Part shown: positions 53,801 to 63,662 of the stretch, in pieces
How positions within the stretch are numbered: the first letter of the stretch is position 1
Layout: every line of letters begins with the position of its first letter
Assembly (NCBI GenBank): GCA_013399855.1
Contig: VXAY01003830.1
Coordinates: forward strand, 1,614,734-1,678,733
Direction of reading: 5' to 3'
DNA: 64,000 nt
DNA from: Oxyruncus cristatus
Lineage: Eukaryota; Chordata; Aves; Passeriformes; Cotingidae
The notes under the pieces: generated by a model
The model's database searches: none
Seen by the model: only the letters and a program-made list of their open reading frames with translations
Told to the model about the DNA's origin: nothing
Program-made: the position numbers and the translations under genes

Positions 53801-56800
53801 TTCCTTCCTATAGAAATAACATCATTCTTGACCCTTCTATATTATTTCTAGTGTTTTCTATAAAATCCTACACCTCTGTTACAACTATCTGGCTGGGTAC
53901 ATCATATTGATTAGTTTAAAAACCTCTGCCCTTCGATACAGAACACTGAAGAACAGCACTAGCTTTAATTTCAGATAAGAAAAAAATCCTAGGCAAGCCA
54001 AGCATTTCCATGTCCACTTCAAAACCTGGCGTTACCATTGCAACTGATAGTTAAGGACAAGGGCCTGTTCACATGCAACAGATCTGTTCTTCCAGTAATA
54101 ATTAGGCATATCAGTTTTTTATATTGTTAAACGAGAAACAAACTTCCCCCAGACAAGTTCTTAACACTTCTAGCTACAGCTGCCTTCTGCTGGATTCAAG
54201 CTTTTACTCTCCCAATTCCCCTTCATATGATACTGTTTTTTAGGGCACATAACCATCTTGTTCGCAAGGCAATCTGTGAAAGCCAGGGTGGTTCACTAAC
54301 CTGCATAAACCACGATGCCTACAACAGCTTCTGTGTTTCTTACTGTGCATCCTCGCAGAAGTAAGTTTTCCTTGCTGAGAGCCACTCGATCCATGTTTGA
54401 ATGCTCACTGTAAAAAAAAGCTCATCATGTCAACTGTAGGACTCCAGCAATTACCAGTCAGGCTTTGCAAAACCGCTAGGGAGCAGATTTCCCAAAGAAG
54501 CTGCAAGTCACTGACCCCCATTCTGACACTACTGATTGGACTTTCCAAAATAATGGAGTAACATGCAAGCAGATCACCCTTGAAAACCCAAGCATGAAGG
54601 CACTGCATTACAATTTTCTTGTGTTTACAAGCCCAGAATTTGCCAGCTTTCATATGAGAAGTAGGCAACACTACCAAAAAGAGATCCAAGACCAACACTG
54701 GAAGTCTGAAACCCTATCTGAAACTTCTACTTGGATTACCAGCATAAGAAAAAAATTGGAGAAAATAGAAAATTCCATTTTAAACATATTGCGAGCATCA
54801 TCACTCCTGTGGAATACTTTCAGTGCAGGCAGGCCCACTGCAAAGATGTTTTCTCAGACTAAGATTTATATATATTTTTCTTCTCAAATATCTAATGTGT
54901 CAGTGCGCCAAGGGAAGAATACAGAGATTATAACTCTCAAATCCTGAAAATCAGTTACCCCATAAAACAGCATTTCGTTTTCCTACTGCCTATAGAAAAT
55001 CATAAACCTGTATGAATCATAGAATCATAAAATGGCTGGGGTTGGAAGAGACCTTAAAGATCATTTAGTTCCTTAAGGTTCCTTCCAACTCTAACCCTGA
55101 AGAAAAACCCTAACCCTGACCATGAATTTAACCTGAAGAAAAAACTACAGATAGGCACACTGGTCAAAAGGAGTTTGATCAAGTGACTGATAATTACAGA
55201 AAACAAATCAGAGTAGGAAAGGAAGCCAGTTATTTTGATTTCCAATTCTGAGCAATGCAGCTTGCTCAATCAGCCACAGTCCAGACCAAATACTGTAGAG
55301 GTCACATATTATTAAGAGCAGATTTGAAACAGCTATTTCAAGTATGAAATACACAATTGCAAAACACCCTGAACTAAGATGTTAAAAATATTCAATACAA
55401 AATAAAAAGCACAAGTTCACAATCTGCTGCTCACAAAACCCTTCTGGAGCTCTATCTGTTGGGTTGCACTCAGAAAGGTAGTGGTGCAAACTGATTTCTA
55501 TCCATATTGTTATTTTTTAAAGCAAACATTACAAGCTCTCTGAAAATTAGTACGAATGTCAAAGCAAATGACAGTAGTTTAAAGAGCCATCAAGCCTACT
55601 TACACAAAGCCTCGGAAGCGACTGAGGTTGTTGTTAGGACTTTCACACTCTATTCTACTGGAAAATTCCTCTGGATCAATTTCAGACACCTAAAGCCAGA
55701 AGAAAAAAAAAAAAAAACCAAACAAAACAGAGAACATCATAAATGTAGCTTTGAAACTGCAGGTGATGGTCTCCTACCCTACATAAATCAGACTTACAAA
55801 TCATAGGAGGACTTCCTAGAAAATATCAAACCCTGACACGTATCAGTTGCATTGCTGATATTCTCAGAACACTGGAGAGGAGAAAATGGATGTGAGAGTG
55901 AGGAAGAAGAAAACAACAAAAAAAATAAGAACACCTAAAAGGAAGAGATTTCCCATAGGTTTTTTTCATTATATTGAAAAAAAAAGAAAAAGAAGAGGCA
56001 CTGTCTTCTCTGCAAGCAGTATTTCTTGCACATATGCACATATGCATTTTTTTTCCAATACCATGACCAAGATGCTATTTGTGCTAACACAAAGAAAGCA
56101 AGTAGAACTTTGTAATGATGTTTGAGACTTACGAGTACCAAAGAAAGGGCTGTTATGAAATGCCAGAGGGTCATGTTGCTAATAAGAAAAGCCAAGCAAA
56201 ACAAATATCCTGTATTAATAAGAATGAAGCACGACAAGAAGTAAGAGAAAAGCCAAAAGGCCTTATTTTTGGAATTACCTGCTACTGCAATCTAATTTCA
56301 GTTAATGGCATATCACAATGCCTCTAGCCTCCAGTATAACACAAGCTAGCCTCGGGTATAACTGAGTTATTCCCAAGCTGAGTACCTGCCACTAACTCTT
56401 TGGAAAGTCATTTGTTCCACTGTTTAGAAAAAAAACCAAATACACAATTTAAAGTTTCAAACTCCCAGGTATAATTCTCTAGTTCACAGATGTTACTGAA
56501 TACATGTTCTGTGTAATTACATATTTCTGAGAAGGCTGTACTCCCACAACTGTGTGACTTAACACTGGCAGAATAGCAACTGTGAGCTTAAAACACAATC
56601 CTGTAAGTAGAATTTGAAACCCAGAAGACATCATATTATTAGGAAGCACTTTGTTGGCTTGATTAAAAAAATTTTACTGTTTTTCTGTATTGATATGTTG
56701 CACTGTATTACCCTGAAGTGGATTAACCCTCATGGATAGCACATCATGCCTTTGGTATTACCAGACCCACTAAGTAACGGGACTTCTCAATTCCTCACCG

Positions 56801-59800
56801 CCGCTGAAAATTCAGAGGCAGTTCAGGTAATTTTATCTCCAGAGGACTAAACATTGAGTCTCCTTGCTGTTGTTTTCAGCACGGTGTTTCAGCAGCAGAA
56901 CTCAGTACCAAGTGTGCTGAAGACTGCAGAAATGACAGGATTTTTTGATCCTTTGATACTATCTCGCTTGTGCCAGTCTCCAACATTTTGACTGCTAGGT
57001 ATAACATTAAAGTATTGTATGGAGTAACAATATATTTGAAATATGAAAAAACAGTGAAAGAGAAGCTAATATCTGCTCTTCTTTTTAGGTCTTTACACAG
57101 CATAGAATTCCCTTGTAAAAATCTCAAATTTCCCACCCACGGCATGCTATGCACCATACATCACTTCCTGGCATTTCCTGAATAGTTCATTTCACTGGCT
57201 TGCATTACTTCAAAGAGATCTGTCTTTCTCAGGGTTATGTGAACACATAAATATTTGCTCCAAAACAACTCAAGCAACAAATTATAACTGTTACCTAAAA
57301 CCTTTGTTTTCAGAGGAGGATTGCTGAGCTATCATGAATTAGGCAATGTAGAGGGCTGAGTTGATTGAGTTTTTTTAGTTGACCATCTGTCATGTCAACT
57401 TTCTTACACGACTAGACACACATAATTATCACCTTCTCTGCATATCCTTTCACCACCTGTCTCTGCTTCAGATTGGTTTCTCCGTCAAGGCCTGCTGTTT
57501 CAATGTAACAGATCCCATCCAGGTCACTGGAATATAACAGCACCATGTCAGCAGGAATGATTTCATTACGTGAAAGCCGGATGAAGTCCCCAACATTGAC
57601 ATTTTTCCAGCATTCATCTACGTATTTCTTCTCCTTCCTGAAATACACAGAAGAACAGTGACTGTTTACAAATGCATAATCTGAAAGTTCAAACGCACTG
57701 TAACTAGAAAATGTCTCAAACAACTATTTATGCTTCCAACCGTTAAAAAACACTGGTAAGACAGTGCATTCAGCTCAAGTTAAATATAATTACAAAGAAT
57801 CAATTCTGGAGTCCAAGCCATTTTTCTGGGAATTACATTCAAGACACCCTCTGAGAAATATTTTAGCTCTATTTAAAATTCAACACACTTGTTTCCTGTA
57901 TATTCATCATTCCAAGAAAGGAAAGAGTGTTTTCAGTATTTCTCTTTGGGTCTTCACTATTTCTTGCAATTATGCAACCAAGAACAGCTTATTATTCTCT
58001 TCTAATAAGGCCTTTCAAAAATGTCTGTCTCCCAAAATAATGAACATTTATCAGTAAGCAAACAATATTCAGCAACAACTTCACTGATGCTCTGAATATA
58101 AATATTTGTAATTACAGAATTTTAAAATTTTTTTTTCATTAATTTTTGAACGTAAGGTTCAAGGATTGGATGGGATTTTGAGCAAACTGGTCTAGTGGAA
58201 GGTGTCCCTGCCCATGGCAGGGGGGTGGAACCAGATGATCTCTAAGGTCCCTTCAACCATTCTATGATTCTATGAAGGTACGAAGATGCTGTAACACTCA
58301 GTAAAGTCAATAAAAGCTCATGACTGTCAACATTGAGTAGAAATTCTTTATTAGTATGAAATATCCAGGTATGAAGTAAATAAGTTTGAACTGTTTTCAA
58401 CTTTCCATTTATAGCTGCTGTTCTGTCACCAGCTGAGATGAAGAATTTTCCTTTAATGTATAATCACAATAGTTCACTGCAAACACACTGAGGTTTAGAG
58501 CGGTAAATAGGATGCAGGGTAAAAAGCAACAAAGAGTGCTGGAGGAGTTAGCCATGGGCCCAGTGCAACAGGCTAATGCACTGTGGGTAGATGGAACACA
58601 CCTACAGTGGCTGCTACAAGGACTGCACAGGTCTTGAGTAGGTTTTTGTACAAACTATTACTGCCGTCAGTGACTGCTTTGTTTCCTGCCTTGCATGGAC
58701 TAACCCAAAAGCTACGTTTAATGAGAGGAGCACGTACTCTCCACAGCCTTTATTTCTCAGTCATCCAGACTGGTGTATAGTTTGGGCTGCATTTTCTACT
58801 GAAACAGAAACAGACACTCCTAATGACAAAGAAAATATCAGAAGAATATTCCCTGTATCAAGCTTTGCACCCATACTTTTCAGACCTGCATTATCTGACA
58901 GTACCCATTAGGAAATACCTGTCTACAAACAGATGGCACAAAGCCCACACATTTAACCAATGTAACGATGACAATTTCTCCACTGAAGATAAGGAGGTGT
59001 TTATATTGCTTTCAAAGTGCAAACAAAGCAAAACCAGGAAGCAACAAAAGCTGACGAAAATTAAAGTGATACGATGCACAACTGTTTTCTCCTTAAGATG
59101 CTCATCACTACTGTTCTACAGAGATGGAACACTGGCACAATGGAAAGCATGTAAAACTTAAAGGTACAGCCATGTCTACCAGAAGATGGATGGATTAAAA
59201 AAGCTGCAGGAATCAACTTTTCATACACTTTTCATCAACTTTTCATATATCTCCACTGAAATAAAGACAAGAAAAAAAAGAGTTGAAGGAAAAAGTAGTA
59301 AAGCAAATTAACAAACTCAAAACTAATTACAGAGGCAAATAGAAAAAGGGTAGGAAGAATTGCTCAAACACAATATGACTTAGGCTTTGATAGCTGCAAA
59401 TCTGCTGACAAAGTAAATCTATTCAGGAGTCAGAGATATGAAAACTAGAGATTTTTGTTTGTTTGTTTGCTTGCTTAGAACAACCCTTCAGGTACAGAAA
59501 AAACCTAAATCAGTATAACTTTCTGTGTAGGCCAATTTATCCCACTATGATGGCCAAACAAATCCAATCAGGGTGCAACACCAACTGGAGCGGAATGCCC
59601 TGGTCACTCCAAAACAGCAACCTTTTACCTCACCCTCCAAACAGGATGAAAAGGATTTGAGAACCCATGAGGGCAGTGGAAGACTACTTCCTCGGCCAGC
59701 TTGCATCTAGTAGAGTTAGGGAAAGAGTGGAAACAGAAAGGTAAGCAAGACAAAATAAGATCATTAGCAAAGAAAGCAATGGCATCACTAATGCAATAAG

Positions 59801-62800
59801 ATAAAAATATCAGGTGAATAGTTGTCAATTTCTGTCCCTGACTTCTACAGAGATTTTTCAAAGTGAATTGGAATTTCCAAAACCACAAAAAAATATTTGG
59901 AAATTATAGACCTTGTGACAAAGCAACCCTTTGATTTATTCTTGAAGTAATTATTTACAGGAGATTAAAAAAAGTACAAAATACTCTCACATCCCTGTAT
60001 TTTTTTCTAACTACCGTGCATTTCACAAAAAAACCACAAAAAACTATTTGTCCATGCTGCCAGTGTTGAGATTAACCCTCAGATGATGGAAAATATTTCC
60101 TTTTTTAAATCACCACCTGTTTATTAAACAGCAGACTGAAATGTATGGATGGTTCTTTTTACTTGAGGCACCTGAATGAATCCCACTTTGTTTTTCCCAG
60201 ACTGGAGTCTGGGAGAGGAAAAATAGTTAAAAGTAAGGAAGAATCTCGTAGAAAGGATTTTTCTTTACAGAGCTCAATTCCACAAAGAAAATCTGATTAT
60301 TAAATTATATCTGGATTTCAAAGATATACAATGATTTGCATAAACGTGTATTTGTAAAGAAAGGTAATTACAACACATCTACTCGCAAGGCTTGCAATGA
60401 AAAAGAAATATGCTTGGGAGCTCTGCACAAGAGAGAAGAAGAAAAACGGCTCAGCCAGCAACATCATCTGTCCTGCTTCTGATGCAGCACATGGATAATG
60501 TGCATATTCCCTGTTCAGTTCAGCAAAACGTCTAACAAAAAAGTGTAGCTGCCTTTAGTGGTAGGTCAGCAGGGGACTAAATGGATTTTTCCATCCTAAT
60601 CACCTCATCACTGTTCTACTAAAATGACAAGAACTGCATGATGTTAACAGATGTTCAAACAGAAATGCCTTCATATTTCATGATTCACAGCTATTTAAAT
60701 GAGATCTTACTACTTTAGAGTGATAACTTCTCAAAATGCACAAGGACTTGATAACTATTTAACATCGTAGCAACAATCCCAAACTAAATTAAAACGCACA
60801 TTAGCACATCTTACTGTTTATTGATATGTTTTATTACTCCACAAGTGAAAAATGAGAAAGGGGAAAAATTTTTAAGCAATATTATCTTACCACATTTTCA
60901 ACACAGAAATAAACTTTCCTAGAAAAATCTGCTTCAGGCTCTGTGTATTTAAGACCAAATACAATAATTCTGATCCATCAAATGGATAAAATCCACAGCT
61001 CTAAAAAGTAGCAGGTTGAAAACTCTGAAACTATGGATGTCAGACATTCGCTATAAGCAAAAGCAATTACGGAGTAGGGGGTGGTGTCAGATTTGTCAAA
61101 AAAGCAGAGAAACTAGCATCCAGGTGCTCAGATAGATCTACCAAGGCACCAGAGCACAGTGAAACTGGGTTTTCTAATGAAAACGCTTAACTTTGTACAG
61201 AAGCAAGCCTGACAAGAGTTCCAGAAGCAAGGATCACTGGTCTTCCTCAAAATGCTTCATCACACAAACTATCTTCAGATACAAACACGTGGCCTAACCG
61301 CTTTCAAGCATGACAACTATTGCTTAGTTATGTTGAGACAGCAAGAAGGGCTGCTATACTGGGCACACGGAGGCCACGTAAGTATCTAATGTGTAAGTAA
61401 AATCACAGACAGAACATACAGTGTATACAACTTCTCCACGTGAACAAATGCACAGCAAGAAAATGACTCAAAATTGTATTCAAAATTACCTAACTGTTCA
61501 TCGTGTTTACAATTGATATTACTACATTTGATAAAATGCATGCACTGGAAAAGGGGATTCTTGTTAAAAAAGTTAAGAAATTCTGAATTCTAATGTGAGA
61601 TTAATGGAAGTTCAAGATAAATCAGCTCACGTGGACTGAACAATATTTTTTTGTACCAGTAAGATTTAATTCTCCTGAACCATGCCTCCAAGCTTATTTT
61701 TAAAACCAAACTAGACTATATAAAATACTTCATGACAAAAACTAAGGAGAAAAAAAAGTTACAACACCAAAATATTTATAGGCACAATAAGGAATTTTCA
61801 CACATGATTAATATGGTCACTGATTATTACACATTTTTGGTGAAGGGGGAAAAAATCAAGCCAGAACAGAAGATAAGAAATTAATTCTGTTTCATTAACA
61901 TAGGTATGAGATTACAAGTAATACAGAGTCTTCAGAAATATGAATATTAAATACTTCAGCTTTCTGGAAATGAATTCTTTCAGGGTACATGACAATTTAT
62001 AGCCAGAAATAATCCAGCTTCTCCCTTAAATCTTTTCTGCGGCCATGAAAAAGAAAGAAAACATTTACCTTCCCTAATAGCCCAACTTCTTACTTGTTCT
62101 AAGCTCAAATTTTTATAGGTTGAATAGAATGTTTGTGGGAAAGCTGCTATATACTTGTGTTTGCCAACAAAATCTGTTTGTTTTTTCTCTGTGGTATAAT
62201 ATGATAGTCCAGACTTTTATGGTTATGAATTAGTTCTTAAAGTACCAAGAGAGTGTGGCAAATGCTAGAAAGCTGGAGATTCCATCTGCTAACTACCACA
62301 TTACATTGAATAATTATATAGTACCAGACTGTAAATACGCTGCATGGGCTAATTAATGTTACGTCTAGCGTACAGAGTTCAGGGTTTGGCACAGACCTAA
62401 ACTAGAACTTTAAGATTTTAGAAAAGTTTATTTTCACTGTATTGCCTTCACTAAGAAAAGGTGTGCCTTTAATGAAAAGAGGAAGTTTAATGTGGTTTCC
62501 TACTACAGCAACTACTGTATGTTATTTGTTAAAGCGATGAACTCCCAATCACTCCTCTCCAGCACCTCTCCAGGTACTATTTGTGATAGCTACCACAACA
62601 CATTAAAAGTGACATTTTCCAAAATACTTGTTTACCTACATGGAAACAGAGCATGCAAGAAAGAAAAAGGGTTCACTATACTTCCTTTATCTTTGTATTT
62701 TACATGCTCAGAATATCCTTTCATGACAGGTATAAAAGAAAAACCATTATGTGGGCAGCACTGATGTACACTAAAAGAATTTTTTACCAGTTAATTTAGC

Positions 62801-63662
62801 ATCTGATCAGTTTGCATTCCTACCTTTTTATTATCCCCCTATAATAACTGCCTATCAGCAAACCTCTTGCCATCAGCAGATTCCACTCCTGACTTGCACC
62901 CACAGCCTGTAATATTGCAGTGCTGCACTGTGAAACAGAGGTTAACACTTGTACCAAACTGTGATGCACTCAAATAGAAAATTATCTCTTTCTGTTTGGG
63001 CAAATGTTATTACATTATGAGTACAACATGATACCATTAATGAGCGATAAACTAGCAGCCTCTGAATTTCCATGGTGCTTACAGCCATTTTAGAGGAACT
63101 AAAAATACACCTTTCAAAACAAATGCTCTGTACAACAATGTTGAACTAGTCTAAGTACCTTGGTTAATACAGTACAAACTCATGCACGAACACGCTTCAA
63201 AGCATAATTTTTTTCAGCAAATTTTACACTAATTTGACACCCATTTAGCAAAACCGGTGATTGAAACTCAACTAGTCCCTGAGTGACCTGATCTAAATAG
63301 CCCTGCTTTGAGGAGGGGGTTAAGATTAGATGACCTCCAGAGACTTTTTCAACTTAAATTATTTTATGACTCTATGAGCATTCAGAAAGTAAAAGAATTA
63401 TCAACAACTTTTCATGTAATAGTCATAATCAAATAATAACAATAAACCACAAAGACTTGTCTCTTACCTGCTATATACTTTGGTTAATAAGTTGTTTATC
63501 TGTTTATCCATTTTGTACCTTGAGTAATCTTCCAAACCATCCTTCACTGCAATAATTGTCAGAACCCCTACCAGAGGTAGCATTGTAATTTCTTTTTGGA
63601 AAGCTTCCACCAGAGGGACCCAATTTAGGACAACTAGAAATAGGAAATACAAATTGGCAACT
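32331..63662 (-). CDS. ATP10D: ATP10D, phospholipid-transporting P4-ATPase, 21 coding exons, 5' partial, with a frame break in the last exon
   Basis: Class 5 P4-ATPase. The family flips phospholipids (glucosylceramide is reported for ATP10D) from the outer to the cytosolic leaflet, with a CDC50 partner. Twenty-one exons join with consistent phases. Seen in order: TM1-2, the actuator loop with DGET, TM3-4 with IPVSL, the phosphorylation site DKTGTLT, the nucleotide domain with [12 protein letters not shown] and [20 protein letters not shown], the hinge [13 protein letters not shown]5-10 and a cytosolic tail. The first about 100 residues lie past the window edge. Exons total 4175 bases, one more than an open frame allows, because of a one-base shift near 32,785. 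Without the shift about 1390 residues would be encoded here. The convergent neighbour CORIN matches human 4p12, so ATP10D is preferred over ATP10A/B. Confidence 0.95.
32855..34611 (-). other. ATP10D last intron
   Basis: 1.8 kb between the TM9-10 exon and the tail exon. No recognised repeats. Confidence 0.85.
34612..34799 (-). CDS. ATP10D: ATP10D exon 20: TM9 and TM10
   Basis: Reads [20 protein letters not shown], then [20 protein letters not shown] and [11 protein letters not shown]. The acceptor is TTTGCAG and the donor GTGTGT. It ends with two bases of an Arg codon completed in the last exon. Confidence 0.96.
34800..36145 (-). other. ATP10D intron 19-20
   Basis: 1.3 kb AT-rich, nothing recognised. 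The following introns up to 39,113 are all 0.2-0.6 kb and plain. One of them carries a 14-base tandem duplication (GCTCAGGCTGCAA) at about 38,308-38,335. Confidence 0.8.
36146..36250 (-). CDS. ATP10D: ATP10D exon 19: TM7-TM8 loop and TM8
   Basis: A 35-codon exon reading [20 protein letters not shown], then [15 protein letters not shown]. The acceptor is TTTACAG and the donor GTGAGT. It does not appear among the longer open frames. Confidence 0.95.
36494..36574 (-). CDS. ATP10D: ATP10D exon 18: TM7
   Basis: A 27-codon exon reading [20 protein letters not shown], then CFFVPYF. The acceptor is CTCACAG and the donor GTAAGT. It is too short to stand out as an ORF, but it matches the human exon residue for residue in most places. 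Confidence 0.96.
37117..37317 (-). CDS. ATP10D: ATP10D exon 17: TM5-TM6
   Basis: A 67-codon exon reading [20 protein letters not shown], then [20 protein letters not shown] and [19 protein letters not shown]. The acceptor is TTTTCAG and the donor GTAGGT. Confidence 0.96.
37784..37909 (-). CDS. ATP10D: ATP10D exon 16: end of P-domain and TM5
   Basis: A 42-codon exon reading [20 protein letters not shown], then [20 protein letters not shown]. This is the conserved P4-ATPase entry into TM5. The acceptor is CATTGCAG and the donor GTATGT. Confidence 0.96.
38449..38525 (-). CDS. ATP10D: ATP10D exon 15: hinge motif [11 protein letters not shown]
   Basis: A 77-base exon reading [20 protein letters not shown], then GQEGMQ. 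GDGxNDxxM is the universal P-type ATPase hinge that coordinates magnesium. The acceptor is TCTATAG and the donor GTAGTG. Confidence 0.97.
39114..39423 (-). CDS. ATP10D: ATP10D exon 14: P-domain, TPLQKS
   Basis: Begins [20 protein letters not shown] with a lysine-rich variable part, then [20 protein letters not shown], then [20 protein letters not shown]. It ends AMTLAVG, with the Gly codon split to the next exon. The acceptor is AATTAG and the donor GTGAGT. Confidence 0.96.
39424..41284 (-). other. ATP10D intron 13-14
   Basis: 1.9 kb holding the CR1 fragment at 40.74-41.00 kb and an A17 run near 40,090. Confidence 0.85.
40744..41003 (-). repeat. CR1 LINE 3' fragment
   Basis: ATCATCCAGTCCAACCATAA and CTGGGCAGCCTGTTCCAATG, with TCCAGCCTAAACCTCCCCTG, form a standard antisense CR1 3' end of about 260 bases in the ATP10D exon 13-14 intron. 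Confidence 0.88.
41285..41469 (-). CDS. ATP10D: ATP10D exon 13: P-domain with TGDK
   Basis: Reads [20 protein letters not shown], then [20 protein letters not shown] and [16 protein letters not shown] is the conserved P-domain motif that contacts the phosphorylation site. The donor is GTGAGT and the acceptor ATTAAG. Confidence 0.97.
41585..41860 (+). repeat. G-rich purine tract / minisatellite with assembly gap
   Basis: Units of the form GGTGGGATTAAGGGG occur on both sides of the gap, followed by GGGAGGGAGGG-type purine sequence. It lies in the ATP10D exon 12-13 intron, so the transcript strand is C-rich. The two long frames crossing the gap are artefacts of low complexity. Confidence 0.85.
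41655..41708. other. Assembly gap (54 N)
   Basis: 54 consecutive N bases inside the G-rich repeat. The true length and content are unknown. Confidence 0.99.
42743..42869 (-). CDS. ATP10D: ATP10D exon 12: nucleotide-binding domain end
   Basis: Reads [20 protein letters not shown], then [19 protein letters not shown]. It agrees closely with human ATP10D over the same length. The acceptor is TGTGTAG and the donor GTAAGT. Confidence 0.95.
43767..43876 (-). CDS. ATP10D: ATP10D exon 11: nucleotide-binding domain
   Basis: Reads [20 protein letters not shown], then [15 protein letters not shown]. The acceptor is GTGGTAG and the donor [14 protein letters not shown] is a conserved P4-ATPase segment. 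Confidence 0.94.
43877..45304 (-). other. ATP10D intron 10-11
   Basis: 1.4 kb, nothing recognised apart from the possible alternative donor at its start (45289/45288). Confidence 0.8.
45305..45914 (-). CDS. ATP10D: ATP10D exon 10: nucleotide-binding domain core
   Basis: The largest internal exon (610 bases). It begins [20 protein letters not shown], has a divergent Ser-rich stretch, then [19 protein letters not shown] and [20 protein letters not shown], and [11 protein letters not shown]. The donor used here is GTATCT at 45304/45303, which matches the length of human ATP10D best. A stronger-looking GTAAGT 15 bases further on is also in phase (see findings). Confidence 0.95.
45915..47918 (-). 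other. ATP10D intron 9-10
   Basis: 2.0 kb. Open frames at 46,438-47,155 have no recognisable protein similarity. No known repeat identified. Confidence 0.75.
47919..48107 (-). CDS. ATP10D: ATP10D exon 9: start of nucleotide-binding domain
   Basis: A 63-codon exon reading [19 protein letters not shown] and then [20 protein letters not shown]. It ends PHQPRQK before [14 protein letters not shown] is conserved across P4-ATPases. Confidence 0.95.
48752..48987 (-). CDS. ATP10D: ATP10D exon 8: variable cytosolic loop
   Basis: Reads [20 protein letters not shown] and ends [13 protein letters not shown]. The segment RLESYQE with SEDED is shared with human ATP10D, while the middle is divergent and Ser/Gly-rich. 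The donor is GTAAGT and the acceptor CCTTAG. Confidence 0.93.
48988..52121 (-). other. ATP10D intron 7-8
   Basis: 3.1 kb with the inverted repeat at 50.34-50.44 kb. Otherwise unremarkable; an A17 run lies near 51,927. Confidence 0.8.
50342..50444. repeat. Imperfect inverted repeat (hairpin) in ATP10D intron
   Basis: Left arm 50342-50379 and right arm 50409-50444 are near reverse complements. The core TGTTCTGTCTGAAGTA (50347-50362) pairs perfectly with 50423-50438, and CCTCTTG pairs with CAAGAGG next to the ~29-base loop. No terminal repeats of a known element were recognised. Confidence 0.7.
52122..52374 (-). CDS. ATP10D: ATP10D exon 7: TM4 and phosphorylation site DKTGT
   Basis: Reads [20 protein letters not shown], then [20 protein letters not shown], then [15 protein letters not shown]. 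The Asp of DKTGTLT is the residue phosphorylated in the pump cycle. PVSL is the P4-ATPase TM4 signature. It leaves one base (G) for the next exon. Confidence 0.98.
52521..52648 (-). CDS. ATP10D: ATP10D exon 6: TM3-TM4 loop and start of TM4
   Basis: Reads [20 protein letters not shown], then [16 protein letters not shown]. The acceptor is TTTTCAAG and the donor GTAACT. The first line is the exoplasmic loop and the second leads into TM4. Confidence 0.95.
53441..53572 (-). CDS. ATP10D: ATP10D exon 5: end of actuator and TM3
   Basis: Reads [20 protein letters not shown], then [19 protein letters not shown], which is TM3. The acceptor is GGTTGCAG and the donor GTAAGT. Confidence 0.95.
54301..54407 (-). 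CDS. ATP10D: ATP10D exon 4: actuator domain
   Basis: Reads [20 protein letters not shown], then [16 protein letters not shown]. The acceptor is TTTTACAG and the donor GTTAGT. NLLLRGC with NTE is a conserved P4-ATPase actuator segment. Confidence 0.95.
55015..55105. repeat. Two CR1 3' ends in opposite directions
   Basis: AATCATAGAATCATAAAATG then GGTTGGAAGAGACCTTAAAG is an antisense CR1 end. It is followed directly by TTAAGGTTCCTTCCAACTCT, which reads like a sense CR1 end. It lies in the ATP10D exon 3-4 intron. Confidence 0.6.
55604..55689 (-). CDS. ATP10D: ATP10D exon 3: actuator domain
   Basis: An 86-base exon reading [20 protein letters not shown], then NLSRFRGF. The donor is fixed as GT|GTAAGT because the next exon needs two carried bases (codon GT|T, Val). 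The near-identical [11 protein letters not shown] is characteristic of ATP10D. Confidence 0.94.
57433..57637 (-). CDS. ATP10D: ATP10D exon 2: actuator domain with DGET
   Basis: Reads [20 protein letters not shown], then [17 protein letters not shown] and [19 protein letters not shown] is the P4-ATPase form of the dephosphorylation motif (TGES in other P-type pumps). The acceptor is TTTCAG and the donor GTGATA. Confidence 0.96.
58152..58277 (+). repeat. CR1 3' end fragment
   Basis: CTGCCCATGGCAGGGGGGTG, then AACCAGATGATCTCTAAGGT and ATTCTATGATTCTATGA: a clear sense CR1 end in the ATP10D exon 1-2 intron, opposite in direction to the gene. Confidence 0.88.
59455..59478 (+). repeat. (TTTG)n microsatellite
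   Basis: TTTGTTTGTTTGTTTGCTTG in the ATP10D exon 1-2 intron. Confidence 0.8.
63275..63378 (+). repeat. CR1 3' end fragment
   Basis: CCCTGCTTTGAGGAGGGGGT then TAGATGACCTCCAGAGACTT and ATTTTATGACTCTATGAG: a sense CR1 end, about 90 bases from ATP10D exon 1 of the window. Confidence 0.82.
63468..63662 (-). CDS. ATP10D: ATP10D exon 1 of window: TM1 and TM2
   Basis: First coding exon visible. It reads [20 protein letters not shown], then [18 protein letters not shown] and the cytosolic [15 protein letters not shown]. The acceptor is CTTTCAG and the donor GTAAGA. The first base completes an Arg codon split from an exon outside the window. Confidence 0.96.

Larger units (their letters stand above)
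54408..57432 (-). other. ATP10D introns 2-3 and 3-4
   Basis: Two introns flanking exon 3 (55604-55689), holding the paired CR1 ends at 55.0 kb and A-rich runs near 55,705 and 55,975. Nothing else is recognised. Confidence 0.8.
57638..63467 (-). other. ATP10D intron 1-2 of the window
   Basis: 5.8 kb, the longest complete ATP10D intron here, with two sense-strand CR1 ends and a (TTTG)n tract. Open frames up to 112 codons (58,823-59,161) are not recognisable as proteins. Confidence 0.8.

Noticed and set aside
58823..59161. 112-codon + strand frame in an ATP10D intron.
   Set aside because: No recognised domain, promoter or splice context; length is within chance for AT-rich intron sequence.
32331..63662. 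Assignment of the ATPase to ATP10B.
   Set aside because: The exon sequences resemble ATP10D (for example [18 protein letters not shown] with SEDED), and the neighbour is CORIN, as for human ATP10D.
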